Assembly (NCBI RefSeq): GCF_004331415.1
Contig: NZ_SJOP01000023.1
Coordinates: forward strand, 1 to 64,000
DNA length: 64,000 nucleotides
From: Kosakonia quasisacchari
GTDB lineage: Bacteria; Pseudomonadota; Gammaproteobacteria; Enterobacterales; Enterobacteriaceae
Reading direction: 5' to 3'
Positions 18,009-25,654 of this stretch are shown here, piece after piece; within the stretch, counting starts at the first letter, position 1; every line of letters begins with the position of its first letter. Under the pieces are notes generated by a model. That model was not told where the DNA came from and searched no databases. It worked only from the letters and a program-made list of their open reading frames with translations. Both the position numbers and the translations under genes were made by a program.

Positions 18009-19160
18009 ATGTCGCTTATCACCGCACTTCCAGATGTTTTCGAACAGTTTTCTGAAGCCCGCCAGAAAGGTTTTCTCACCGTGATGGATCTCAAAGAGCA
18101 AGGGATCCCGCTGGTTGGCACCTACTGCACCTTTATGCCACAAGAGATCGCCATGGCCGCTGGCGCGGTAGTGGTTTCCCTCTGTTCAACCAATGATGAA
18201 ACCATTGAAGAGGCGGAAAAAGACTTGCCGCGCAATCTCTGCCCGCTGATCAAAAGCAGCTACGGCTTTGGCAAAACTGACAAATGCCCCTACTTCTACT
18301 TTTCCGATTTGGTGGTGGGCGAAACCACCTGTGACGGCAAAAAGAAAATGTATGAATACATGGCGGAGTTTAAAGCGGTCCATGTGATGCAGTTGCCAAA
18401 CAGCGCAGCCGACGCCGCTTCCCGCGCGTTGTGGAAAGCGGAGATCCTGCGTTTACAGCACGCGATTGAGCAACGTTTTGGCCAGCCGATTAGCGAAGCC
18501 GCGCTGCGCAAAGCCATCGCGCTGAAAAACCGCGAACGCCAGGCGCTGGCGAATTTCTACCGCGTTGGACAGCTCAACCCGCCAGCGCTCAGCGGTGCGG
18601 ATATCCTGAAAGTGGTGTACGGCGCGACCTTCCGTTTTGATAAAGAAGCGCTGATCGACGAGCTTAATACCATGGCCGCACGGATCCGCGACGAGTGGCA
18701 AGCGGGTAAACGGCTGGATCCTCGCCCACGCATTTTGATAACGGGTTGCCCGATTGGCGGCGCGGCGGAAAAAGTGGTGCGCGCCATTGAAGAGAACGGC
18801 GGCTGGGTAGTGGGCTATGAAAACTGTACCGGCGCAAAAGCGACCGAGCGCTGCGTTGACGAGAGCGGCGATGTGTACGACGCGCTGACCGACAAATATC
18901 TGGCGATCGGCTGCTCCTGTATTTCCCCTAATGATGAGCGCCTGAAGCTGCTCAGCCAGATGGTCGACGAATACAAAGCCGATGGTGTTATCGATGTGAT
19001 TTTGCAGGCCTGCCACACCTACGCGGTGGAATCGCTTGCGATCAAACGCCATGTCCGCCAGCAACACAACATTCCCTATATGGCGATTGAAACGGATTAT
19101 TCGACAGCGGATATCGGGCAGCTCAGCACCCGCGTTGCCGCGTTTATTGAGATGTTATAA
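18009..19160 (+). CDS. yjiM: Double-cubane-type iron-sulfur protein YjiM (2-hydroxyacyl-CoA dehydratase subunit D family)
   Basis: A 383-residue protein almost identical in pattern to E. coli YjiM (383 residues). It has many conserved cysteines: GTYCTF, RNLCPLIKSS, TDKCPYFYFSDL, GETTCDGKKKMYEY, TGCPIGG, YENCTGAKATERC, IGCSCISPND. Related proteins are subunits of ATP-driven dehydratases or double-cubane cluster proteins that take very low-potential electrons from an activator ATPase. That activator, yjiL, follows 9 nt later. Substrate unknown. The start at 18009 has GGGGAAGGAA upstream; an ATG 21 nt earlier is less likely. Confidence 0.92.
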   Translation: MSLITALPDVFEQFSEARQKGFLTVMDLKEQGIPLVGTYCTFMPQEIAMAAGAVVVSLCSTNDETIEEAEKDLPRNLCPLIKSSYGFGKTDKCPYFYFSDLVVGETTCDGKKKMYEYMAEFKAVHVMQLPNSAADAASRALWKAEILRLQHAIEQRFGQPISEAALRKAIALKNRERQALANFYRVGQLNPPALSGADILKVVYGATFRFDKEALIDELNTMAARIRDEWQAGKRLDPRPRILITGCPIGGAAEKVVRAIEENGGWVVGYENCTGAKATERCVDESGDVYDALTDKYLAIGCSCISPNDERLKLLSQMVDEYKADGVIDVILQACHTYAVESLAIKRHVRQQHNIPYMAIETDYSTADIGQLSTRVAAFIEML

Positions 19161-19169
19161 GGAGCGGGT

Positions 19170-19934
19170 GTGACGTTTACCGTGGGTATTGATTCCGGTT
19201 CGACCACCACCAAAGGCATTTTGCTCGAAGGCGAGACGATTGTGCGGCGCTTCCTGTGCCCGACCTCGTTTCGCCCGGCGACATCGATTGTCGACGCGTG
19301 GGAAACGCTGCGCGCAGGGCTCGATGAAAAACCCTTTCTGACACTGACCGGTTACGGGCGGCAACTGGTCGATTTCGCTGATAAACAGGTCACCGAAATC
19401 TCCTGCCACGGTCTTGGCGCACGGTTGTTGCTCGCGCAAACGCGCACGGTGATCGACATTGGCGGGCAGGACAACAAAGTGATCGCGCTGGATGAACAGG
19501 GCAATCTCACCGATTTCCTGATGAATGACAAATGCGCCGCCGGAACCGGGCGTTTTCTGGACGTTATCTCGCGCACGTTGGGTACGCAGGTGGAACATCT
19601 GGACACCATTACTGAAGGCGTGGAGCCGCATCCGCTAACCAGCATGTGTACGGTGTTTGCCGAATCCGAAGTGATCAGCCTGCGCTCGGCAGGCATCGCG
19701 CCGGAAGCGATTCTCGCCGGGGTGATCAACGCCATGGCACGACGCAGCGCGCATTTTATCTCGCGGCTTTCCACGCAAGGGCCGTTGCTGTTTACCGGCG
19801 GTGTCAGCCACTGCGCTACCTTTCGCCGCATGCTGGCCGGACATCTTGCCAGCGACGTTTTTACGCATGACGACGCCCAGTACGCGGGCGCGCTGGGTGC
19901 GGCGTTAATCGGCCAACGGCAGAGGAAACGCTAA
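19170..19934 (+). CDS. yjiL: Activator ATPase YjiL (BcrAD/BadFG family)
   Basis: A 254-residue ASKHA-fold ATPase starting at GTG with GGAG upstream. Motifs are the phosphate loop GIDSGSTTTKG (6-16), DIGGQDNK (about 93-100), NDKCAAGTGRF with the first cluster cysteine, and SMCTVFAESEV with the second. Two subunits should share one [4Fe-4S] cluster and use ATP hydrolysis to push an electron to YjiM. Expressed from the same unit as yjiM (9 nt gap) and the DUF3343 gene (stop and start overlap in TAATG). Confidence 0.92.
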   Translation: MTFTVGIDSGSTTTKGILLEGETIVRRFLCPTSFRPATSIVDAWETLRAGLDEKPFLTLTGYGRQLVDFADKQVTEISCHGLGARLLLAQTRTVIDIGGQDNKVIALDEQGNLTDFLMNDKCAAGTGRFLDVISRTLGTQVEHLDTITEGVEPHPLTSMCTVFAESEVISLRSAGIAPEAILAGVINAMARRSAHFISRLSTQGPLLFTGGVSHCATFRRMLAGHLASDVFTHDDAQYAGALGAALIGQRQRKR

Positions 19935-20173
19935 TGGCGGAAGAATATGTATTGCTGTTCCACACCACGCCCGGCGTGCTGCAAACGCGCAAAGCGATGC
20001 AGTCTGCGGGGATCACTTTTCGCGTGCAGGATATTCCGCGCCAGCTCAAAGGCGGCTGCGGGTTATGCATCCGTTTTTACAGCGAAGCGGAAGCGGTCAA
20101 GCAGTGGATGATGCCGCATGTCACAGAGGCGATTTATCGCTGTGACGGTGACGAATTCACGCGAGTGGGATAA
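19934..20173 (+). CDS. DUF3343 protein with CGLC motif
   Basis: A 79-residue protein (MAEEYVLLFHTTPGVLQTRKAM...) with one CxxC motif, GGCGLCIRFY, at about residues 37-46. DUF3343 members are annotated as putative selenium/sulfur carrier-like proteins and resemble small ferredoxin-fold or thioredoxin-like domains; the role is not established. It overlaps the yjiL stop by one base, so it is translationally coupled with the yjiM-yjiL redox pair and likely serves it, for example in cluster supply or thiol handling (inference). Confidence 0.85.
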   Translation: MAEEYVLLFHTTPGVLQTRKAMQSAGITFRVQDIPRQLKGGCGLCIRFYSEAEAVKQWMMPHVTEAIYRCDGDEFTRVG

Positions 20174-20221
20174 TGAGTCGGTGCCTTATCAGGCCAGGAA
20201 AATCGCTGCTGCTCACTGTTT

Positions 20222-20251
20222 AAGCCCGATAAACACCGCGTTTTCGGGCTT
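20222..20251. terminator. Bidirectional terminator between DUF3343 and DUF2955 genes
   Basis: AAGCCCGA and TCGGGCTT form an 8-bp stem with a 14-nt loop between two convergent genes. T-rich bases follow the stem on both strands (TTATTCCTG on plus; AAACAG-type on minus is poorer), so it probably works best for the plus-strand unit. Confidence 0.6.
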
Positions 20252-20259
20252 ATTCCTGT

Positions 20260-21327
20260 TTACCGTTCCTCAATCACAAACCGTGTGGCTTCGAAGCGAT
20301 TCAAAATCAGATGTACCAGATAGATCATCGTTAACGTCGCCAGCAGCGCCACCGTCACGGAAACAATGCGGTAGAGATCGCTGAACACCAAATCCGTGTC
20401 CGGATGCAGGTTCTGACCAAACATGATGCCGATGGTGGTCACACTGGCAAAACCGACGCCGGCGCCGACTTTCTCCATCACATGCAGCCGCGCGCTGAAC
20501 GCCAACCCAAGGCCAATCAGCGGCATCATCAGCAGCATATGGCTACTGTGGTTGTAGAGGATCAACTGCACCAGCAGGATATACAGGCAGGCGAGTATCA
20601 CACCGACCACGCGCCACACCGAGCTCATTACCGCGCCGCGATAATGCATCGGGAACAGGATCAAGATCCCGGCCATCAGTGCTGATAACGAATCGCTCAG
20701 ATCGCTCAGTTGAAAAACAACAAAAATCATCGTCGCTACAGTGCCGGAGAGCAGCGATTCGTGGCGCACGCGCGCGGCGTTTTTCTCGATCATCGGCGGA
20801 CGGGTGCGCGGCTCGACATCCGGGATCAAATAGTTCATCAGCGCACTCAGCGCTACTGCCATGATGCTGGCTTCGATATTGGAAAACAGCAGCGTGTGCC
20901 AGTCGCTGGAAGGGTAACTCATAAAGTTGAGCATCGTGCTCTGGCAGACCACGCCTGCCGAACCAAACAGGAACAGTGCGCCCTGGCTCATAAAGCGAAA
21001 ACGCATCACGTACAGCGCAAATACCACCAGCGTCATAATCAGCGGCCAACGCGACAAATAGCCGATGATAAACACCATTTCGATGCAGTTAATTACCGCG
21101 CTAAAGATGAACTGTTTCGCCACATGACGGTTAAACACCGGTACCAGCGATAAAAGCATCACCGGGTAAACCACGTAAAACACGCCGTACTGCGTGTTAT
21201 AAAAACTCGACACGCTAAGCGCTATCATCCCGGCAAAGACGATGCGCAGCGTCTGGCGAAAGTCATTCGCCGTGTAAACGATATTGCCGTGAGGCGTGAA
21301 AACCCGCGCCAGCGTATTAATAGACAT
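20260..21327 (-). CDS. DUF2955 (FUSC-like) membrane protein, exporter component
   Basis: A 355-residue polytopic protein with about ten predicted helices in two sets (about 30-145 and 195-345), the arrangement of DUF2955/FUSC-type aromatic-acid exporters. Its start overlaps the end of the HlyD-type gene by 11 nt, so both are translated together. The pair would form an inner-membrane pump: this protein as the channel, HlyD as the periplasmic adaptor. Substrate unknown; related systems export hydroxylated aromatic acids. Confidence 0.8.
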   Translation of the reverse strand: MSINTLARVFTPHGNIVYTANDFRQTLRIVFAGMIALSVSSFYNTQYGVFYVVYPVMLLSLVPVFNRHVAKQFIFSAVINCIEMVFIIGYLSRWPLIMTLVVFALYVMRFRFMSQGALFLFGSAGVVCQSTMLNFMSYPSSDWHTLLFSNIEASIMAVALSALMNYLIPDVEPRTRPPMIEKNAARVRHESLLSGTVATMIFVVFQLSDLSDSLSALMAGILILFPMHYRGAVMSSVWRVVGVILACLYILLVQLILYNHSSHMLLMMPLIGLGLAFSARLHVMEKVGAGVGFASVTTIGIMFGQNLHPDTDLVFSDLYRIVSVTVALLATLTMIYLVHLILNRFEATRFVIEER

Positions 21328-22381
21328 AGTGCAACAGGCTCACGAGGTGGATTTGCAGGCCCGAGAAGAAGCGCGCAAACAGACCTTCGCTGTTATACAA
21401 CTGCACTGTGGCGCGCGCGCCGGTTGGCAACTGTTTCGGCAACGGTTCATCCAGCGCGACGTGGATGCGCATACGCTGCGCGTCACGCACCCAGCGGTTA
21501 GAGGTTTGCGGCTCAGAAAGCTCGCCGTTCACCGCCTGTTGCCCGGCCAGTACCCCGGCATCGCTGCTGGTGACATGCGCCTTGAACACATGACCCGGCA
21601 GCGCATCAAACACCACGGCCGCATCGGTGCCAACGCGCGTATGGCGCAGGCTCTTCTCACGGAAATCCGCCACGATATCGGTTTTATCGTGCACCAGCGC
21701 CAGTGCGGCTGTACCGGTCGTGGCATAAAATCCGGGGCTTAATTGCAGATTGCTGACCACGCCATTGGCCTCTGCGTGAACCTGGGTCCAGTTCAGGTTC
21801 AGTTGCGCCTGTTGCAGGGCATTGCGGTATTTTTGCAGCGTCACGTTGCGGGCGTCATCGCGATCGCCGCGCTCAACATTCAGCGCATCAATTGAGGCAC
21901 TCAGATTGTTCACCGACTGCACGCTGCTCTGCCAGGTGGTGCGCACTTTATCAAGGTCGGACTGCGAAACATTGTGCATCGCACTCAGGTTCTGGTAGCG
22001 CTCAAAGGTTACCCGATTATTTTGCGCGGTAAGCTGCGCGGTCTTCAGGCTGGCCTGCGCGGCAACGATTTGTGCATCCAGTTGTTGATTGGTGAGCTTT
22101 GCTTGTGCCAGCGCGATTTGCGCGGCTTCCACCTGGTTGTTAAACGGCGTGGCATCCAGTTCGAACAGCAGATCCCCTTTCTTCACCAGGCTGTTGTTCT
22201 GCACATATACTTGCGCAACATAACCGGAAACGCGGGCGGAAACAGGCGTGACCACGCGCATGACGGTGGAATCCGGCGTCAGCGGGATCCAGATATCGGC
22301 AACGATAAAATAGACAAACATCAGCAGGAAAGAGGCAATACTCACCCTTACCCAACGGGCAAACTTTTGTTCTGGCGTCAT
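21317..22381 (-). CDS. HlyD-family periplasmic adaptor
   Basis: A 354-residue membrane-fusion protein. One N-terminal helix (about 12-32) anchors it; the lipoyl half-motif VSGYVAQVYVQNNSLVKKGDLLFELDATPF (about 50-80, split by a long coiled-coil hairpin from 82 to 200) and the beta-barrel follow. It is the adaptor for the DUF2955 membrane protein encoded next, and is preceded by a MarR regulator after 7 nt. Architecture is like EmrA/YibH/AaeA. Confidence 0.87.
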   Translation of the reverse strand: MTPEQKFARWVRVSIASFLLMFVYFIVADIWIPLTPDSTVMRVVTPVSARVSGYVAQVYVQNNSLVKKGDLLFELDATPFNNQVEAAQIALAQAKLTNQQLDAQIVAAQASLKTAQLTAQNNRVTFERYQNLSAMHNVSQSDLDKVRTTWQSSVQSVNNLSASIDALNVERGDRDDARNVTLQKYRNALQQAQLNLNWTQVHAEANGVVSNLQLSPGFYATTGTAALALVHDKTDIVADFREKSLRHTRVGTDAAVVFDALPGHVFKAHVTSSDAGVLAGQQAVNGELSEPQTSNRWVRDAQRMRIHVALDEPLPKQLPTGARATVQLYNSEGLFARFFSGLQIHLVSLLHYVY

Positions 22382-22388
22382 GATTTTC

Positions 22389-22856
22389 TTATTCGGTGTT
22401 GTTGTCTTCTTCGCGCATCACACGCAAATTACAGGCGATTTGATTCAATGTGTCGCTAAAGGCGTGCAGATCCGCTGGCGGAATATTTCCCGCAGCCCGC
22501 GCCTGGCAGGTTTCAATCACTTGCGTGATTTTGCCCAGCATACGCGTCCCCTCGGCGGTGAGCGCCAGCAGGCGAATGCGCTTGTCGTACGGCGATGTCG
22601 TACGCACAATCAGCCGCTGGTTTTCCAGCTGTGTCAGCGTGCGCATTAGCGGCGGCAACTCAATGCCCTGCACTTCCGCCAGTTCACTGACGGAGACGTT
22701 ATCCCCTAACTGATGAAGCTGCATCAGCGCCGTCCAGCCGGACTGCGTGATGCCCGTATCGCTCAATGCGTAATCGATAGTCGCGCGCCACTGGCGCACA
22801 ACCATCGCCATACGCATACCCAGCGGTCGACGGGCGAACAGTTCATCTTCAGTCAT
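22389..22856 (-). CDS. MarR-family transcriptional regulator
   Basis: A 155-residue regulator with the MarR winged helix (about 35-110): GWTALMQLHQLGDNVSVSELAEVQGIELPPLMRTLTQLE, and wing DKRIRLLALTAEG. It is the first gene of marR-hlyD-DUF2955, so it most likely represses the pump and itself, released by the exported ligand. An inverted repeat just upstream (22887-22899) is a good operator candidate. Confidence 0.88.
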   Translation of the reverse strand: MTEDELFARRPLGMRMAMVVRQWRATIDYALSDTGITQSGWTALMQLHQLGDNVSVSELAEVQGIELPPLMRTLTQLENQRLIVRTTSPYDKRIRLLALTAEGTRMLGKITQVIETCQARAAGNIPPADLHAFSDTLNQIACNLRVMREEDNNTE

Positions 22857-22886
22857 CGCGATCCCCTCATTTCACAGGCGGGGTAC

Positions 22887-22899
22887 GATAATGGTTATC
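22887..22899. promoter_or_regulatory. Candidate MarR operator
   Basis: GATAA-TGG-TTATC is a perfect inverted repeat placed about 30 bp upstream of the marR start, within a longer imperfect palindrome. MarR-family proteins bind such short palindromes. The sequence also resembles half of a Fur box, so the assignment is uncertain. Confidence 0.45.
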
Positions 22900-22949
22900 A
22901 TGGTAAGTATCAAGAAACGAGGGTAACAAAGAGCATGGATTGCGAAAGC

Positions 22950-23366
22950 CTAGTCAAAAAATTCCATCCCTTTGTACGGTTTCTCACGACAGGCAGCCAG
23001 CCGCTGGGCAAGGTTGCCGACATGCGCTTCGAGCTTGTGCCCGTCGGGATCGAGGAAGTACCAGGAGTCGCCTTCGCTGGTGTTCGCTTTCCAGCTCACC
23101 ACGCCAGCCTGCTCAAGGCGAGTGACAAAGCGTACTAAATCACGCGCATCAATACTGAACGCATAATGGGTGTAGTCACTTTGTGTTGGCGGTACATACT
23201 GGCGCTGTGCGTCGACCGATAAACAAAGCCACAACTCACCGCAGGTGAGATAAGCGCCGTTATCCCAGCGCGCATGGAGCTTTAGGCCAAGAAGGTGGTG
23301 ATAAAAATCGATGCTGCGGGCAAGGTCGCTAACCGCCAGGGTCAGGTGGTTGAGGCTGCTTAACAT
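22950..23366 (-). CDS. fosA: Glutathione transferase FosA (fosfomycin resistance)
   Basis: A 138-residue VOC-fold metalloenzyme that closely follows Klebsiella/Enterobacter FosA (MLSSLNHLTLAVSDL..., ending REKPYKGMEFFD). Metal ligands are H7, H67 and E113, and the phosphonate/GSH-site segments DYTHYAFS and SEGDSWYFLDPDGHKLE are intact. The enzyme opens the epoxide of fosfomycin with glutathione, using Mn2+ and K+. This is the intrinsic chromosomal type, not flanked by mobile DNA. The start at 23366 (GGAG upstream) gives the normal family length; an earlier in-frame ATG would add 15 residues. Confidence 0.94.
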   Translation of the reverse strand: MLSSLNHLTLAVSDLARSIDFYHHLLGLKLHARWDNGAYLTCGELWLCLSVDAQRQYVPPTQSDYTHYAFSIDARDLVRFVTRLEQAGVVSWKANTSEGDSWYFLDPDGHKLEAHVGNLAQRLAACREKPYKGMEFFD

Positions 23367-23444
23367 GCGTTGTACTCCGGCCTGAAAAAGGGAAAACACT
23401 GCACCTGGCAAAAGCGCTAAATGCAGTGTTTATCGGACTGCGAA

Positions 23445-24494
23445 TTACTTCGCCTCTTTCACTTCCGAGACGAATTCCGGCAGATCCCAGGTGCCGCCTG
23501 CGCGCACATAGCGGCACATGCCAGAGGTGGATTCGCTGCTCTTACGGAAGGTTTCACCATCCCAGACCCACTCTGCCGAAGCCCAGCAGTCGCCAATGCC
23601 GCGACCACGCTGGCCCAAAGAGATCACGCCATCGCTGTAATCAGAGGCGGAGTTAGTAATAAATTGCGGCGTCCCTTTCAGCGCTTTATCCACCACCCAG
23701 TAGCCGTAACCTTCGTTGTACGCCCCGCGCCAGCAAAGGGTGGAGATCAGCGCATGTTTGCTATCCAGCGGCGTCAGGGTAATGTCGTTATCACCGTCGA
23801 TAACCGGTTCCTGCGGGGAGACAAGACGATCGCACTCATTACCGCTGGTGAGCGCCGCCAGCAAACGCGGTTTCAGCGCTGCGGTTTCGGCCTTCGTGAG
23901 CGTGCGATCTTCACCGCCTTTCACTTCCACCGCCTGAATCACCGGCGCGGCAACCGCAGGGGTCACCGAACTTTCCGCTTTATCGCCCTTTTTACTCAGC
24001 GCACCAGGTGTGCCAACGCGCCCTTGCACATCATCAAATTTCAGTAACACGGCATATGCGCCGTCGCCGGAAAGAACAAACGGTTTCGCACCGCCTTTGA
24101 ATTCGACCTTACCGCTACCTTTCACAGCATCGATCATGCTGCGGGCTTGCGCATCGGATAAGCGCCAGCTGTCGTTATCTTCGGTGGAGATCTCCCCCTG
24201 TGATTTGCCATCGATCCACAGGCTGAGTTTTGCCTGTTGCGCGGTTTCATCGGCGTCCATTTCCGCCAGCACCACATCAACGGTCACAGGCGTCTCTGGC
24301 CCGGCTTTTCGCGTGATCAACACCGAACCAGCGGCTTCTTCCTCCGCGCTGTAACCTGCGGCGCGACAGGTCAGGGTATTGTCGCAAACCACTTCCCAGT
24401 CTTTATGGTCAAACGAGACGCCGCTTTGCTCCGCCAGCACGGGCGCACTTAGCGTTGCTGTCATCACCAGCGCCGCTTTGATACTGCTTTTCAT
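23445..24494 (-). CDS. DUF1176 periplasmic protein
   Basis: A 349-residue exported protein with a clear signal peptide (MKSSIKAALVMTATLSAPVLA). The mature part has paired cysteines (VCDNTLTCRAAGY near 40; CDRL, CWRG, CWAS and CRYV later), fitting a disulfide-stabilised periplasmic fold. It is recognised as a DUF1176 member; function is unknown. It stands alone on the minus strand between fosA and the clpP-like gene. Confidence 0.82.
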   Translation of the reverse strand: MKSSIKAALVMTATLSAPVLAEQSGVSFDHKDWEVVCDNTLTCRAAGYSAEEEAAGSVLITRKAGPETPVTVDVVLAEMDADETAQQAKLSLWIDGKSQGEISTEDNDSWRLSDAQARSMIDAVKGSGKVEFKGGAKPFVLSGDGAYAVLLKFDDVQGRVGTPGALSKKGDKAESSVTPAVAAPVIQAVEVKGGEDRTLTKAETAALKPRLLAALTSGNECDRLVSPQEPVIDGDNDITLTPLDSKHALISTLCWRGAYNEGYGYWVVDKALKGTPQFITNSASDYSDGVISLGQRGRGIGDCWASAEWVWDGETFRKSSESTSGMCRYVRAGGTWDLPEFVSEVKEAK

Positions 24495-24574
24495 GCCATC
24501 ACTCCGTAATGAGAAATGCGCACAGTGTGCAGAAATTATGTGTCAGGGAGAAGTGTATTTTGGCGGGCGTGAAG

Positions 24575-24602
24575 AGAAAAAAGGCGAGAAAAAATTCTCG
24601 CC
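24575..24602 (-). terminator. Terminator of the clpP-like gene
   Basis: On the minus strand an 8-bp perfect stem (GGCGAGAA / TTCTCGCC) with a four-T loop is followed by six T. It lies 18 nt beyond the clpP-like stop codon. Confidence 0.88.
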
Positions 24603-24620
24603 TCAAGATAGCTAGCAAAC

Positions 24621-25223
24621 TTAATCCAGGTTCAGCTCACCGTAGGATTTCACTACGCGGGAAACGATGCCGTAATCAATGGCTTCTTTGGTGTTCATCC
24701 AGTAGTTGCGGTCGGTATCCTGTTTCACTTTGTCCACCGGCTGGCCGGTCGCGTCAGCGATCATGCGGTTAACGCGCTCCAGCGTGCGGATGATCTCTTT
24801 CGCTTCGATTTCAATGTCGCTTGCCTGGCCGCGAACGCCGCCCAGCGGTTGATGGATCATAAAGCGGGTGTTCGGCAGCGAATAACGGTGCTCTTTTTTA
24901 GCCGCCAGCAGGATGGTGATCCCGGCGCTTGCCACCCAACCGGTGCCAATGATGTGCACTTCCGGGGTGATGAACTTAATCATGTCATGAATGGTATCCG
25001 CCGCTTCAACATGACCGCCCTGGCTGTTGAGATAGATCTTAATAGGCGCATCGCTGATACCCTGCAACAGCAGCAACTGAGTGACGACTTTCTCTGTCAG
25101 CGCCTGGTTTATCTCACCGGAAATAATGATCGAGCGGGCATCCAGCAGTTTTTGCTGCATCAGCTGCGAGACGTTACCGGTCTCTTTCTCTTTTTTTTCG
25201 TCGTCTTCGTTCATAAAATGCAT
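24621..25223 (-). CDS. ClpP-like serine protease with Asn in the triad
   Basis: A 200-residue ClpP paralogue, not the housekeeping ClpP (which sits with clpX elsewhere). The nucleophile S99 (TGWVASAGITIL) and H124 (FMIHQPLGG) are conserved. The third position, RD in ClpP (D171 of the mature E. coli enzyme), is N173 here (DTDRNYWMNTKEAIDYG). A charged N-terminal tail (residues 1-16) replaces the usual propeptide. Listeria ClpP1 also carries Asn here and needs a partner for activity. The gene is monocistronic with its own terminator and a GGGGAG site at the chosen start. The partner unfoldase and substrates are unknown. Confidence 0.85.
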   Translation of the reverse strand: MHFMNEDDEKKEKETGNVSQLMQQKLLDARSIIISGEINQALTEKVVTQLLLLQGISDAPIKIYLNSQGGHVEAADTIHDMIKFITPEVHIIGTGWVASAGITILLAAKKEHRYSLPNTRFMIHQPLGGVRGQASDIEIEAKEIIRTLERVNRMIADATGQPVDKVKQDTDRNYWMNTKEAIDYGIVSRVVKSYGELNLD

Positions 25224-25275
25224 GGGCTTTCTCCCCTTCAGGTTGTGGAGCTAAGCATAGCCCAACGCAGGTTAG

Positions 25276-25302
25276 GCGGAAATAACAAGATGTTATCTCC
25301 GC
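25276..25302 (-). terminator. Hairpin downstream of yjiS
   Basis: GCGGA-ATAACA / TGTTAT-TCCGC forms an 11-bp stem with one mismatch, 16 nt after the yjiS stop on the minus strand and within the clpP-like gene's upstream region. No T run follows, so it could be either a weak terminator or a control element of the clpP-like gene. Confidence 0.4.
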
Positions 25303-25317
25303 GCGTTATCGCACTTA

Positions 25318-25479
25318 TCACAGTTCACTGCGGCGTAATCCCAGGTCTTTTAGCTGCTCGTCGCTTAACGCACGCAGCAACCGCCGCGTTTTCACACGTT
25401 CATGTAGCCGTTGCAGTTTGCGCCAGAGTAAAACAAACCCAGAAAATGGGCGTTGGGGTCGATTTTCAAAAAATTCCAT
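25318..25479 (-). CDS. yjiS: DUF1127 small basic protein YjiS
   Basis: A 53-residue basic protein of the DUF1127 family, with the C-terminal hallmark RALSDEQLKDLGLRRSEL (about 36-53). It matches E. coli YjiS in length, sequence and position next to yjiR. The start at 25479 (MEFFENRPQRP) has GGAGAG about 5 nt upstream. DUF1127 proteins elsewhere bind RNA or regulate phosphate and carbon metabolism; the role of YjiS is not established. Confidence 0.9.
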   Translation of the reverse strand: MEFFENRPQRPFSGFVLLWRKLQRLHERVKTRRLLRALSDEQLKDLGLRRSEL

Positions 25480-25531
25480 GCTGCTCTCCTCGCCTGAAAA
25501 GAGCTCTATCTTCGCCGCTCTCACCCATGAC

Positions 25532-25633
25532 AATACAGATTCAGAAATCACTTTTCTTTAACATACAGATCGCTTAAAACTACGTCTGAATCGCGAATTT
25601 CACGCTAATCTGTACTGGTTTTTAAATCTGTAT
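25532..25633. promoter_or_regulatory. Four-copy ATCTGTAT operator array (yjiS-yjiR)
   Basis: The divergent gap holds two minus-oriented copies (AATACAGATT at 25532-25541; ATACAGAT at 25563-25570) and two plus-oriented copies (AATCTGTAC at 25607-25615; AATCTGTAT at 25625-25633) of one motif. MocR-type regulators bind paired direct repeats, so YjiR is the likely ligand of both pairs, controlling itself and yjiS. Confidence 0.6.
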
Positions 25634-25654
25634 GGTGAATTTTAAGGATACAGC

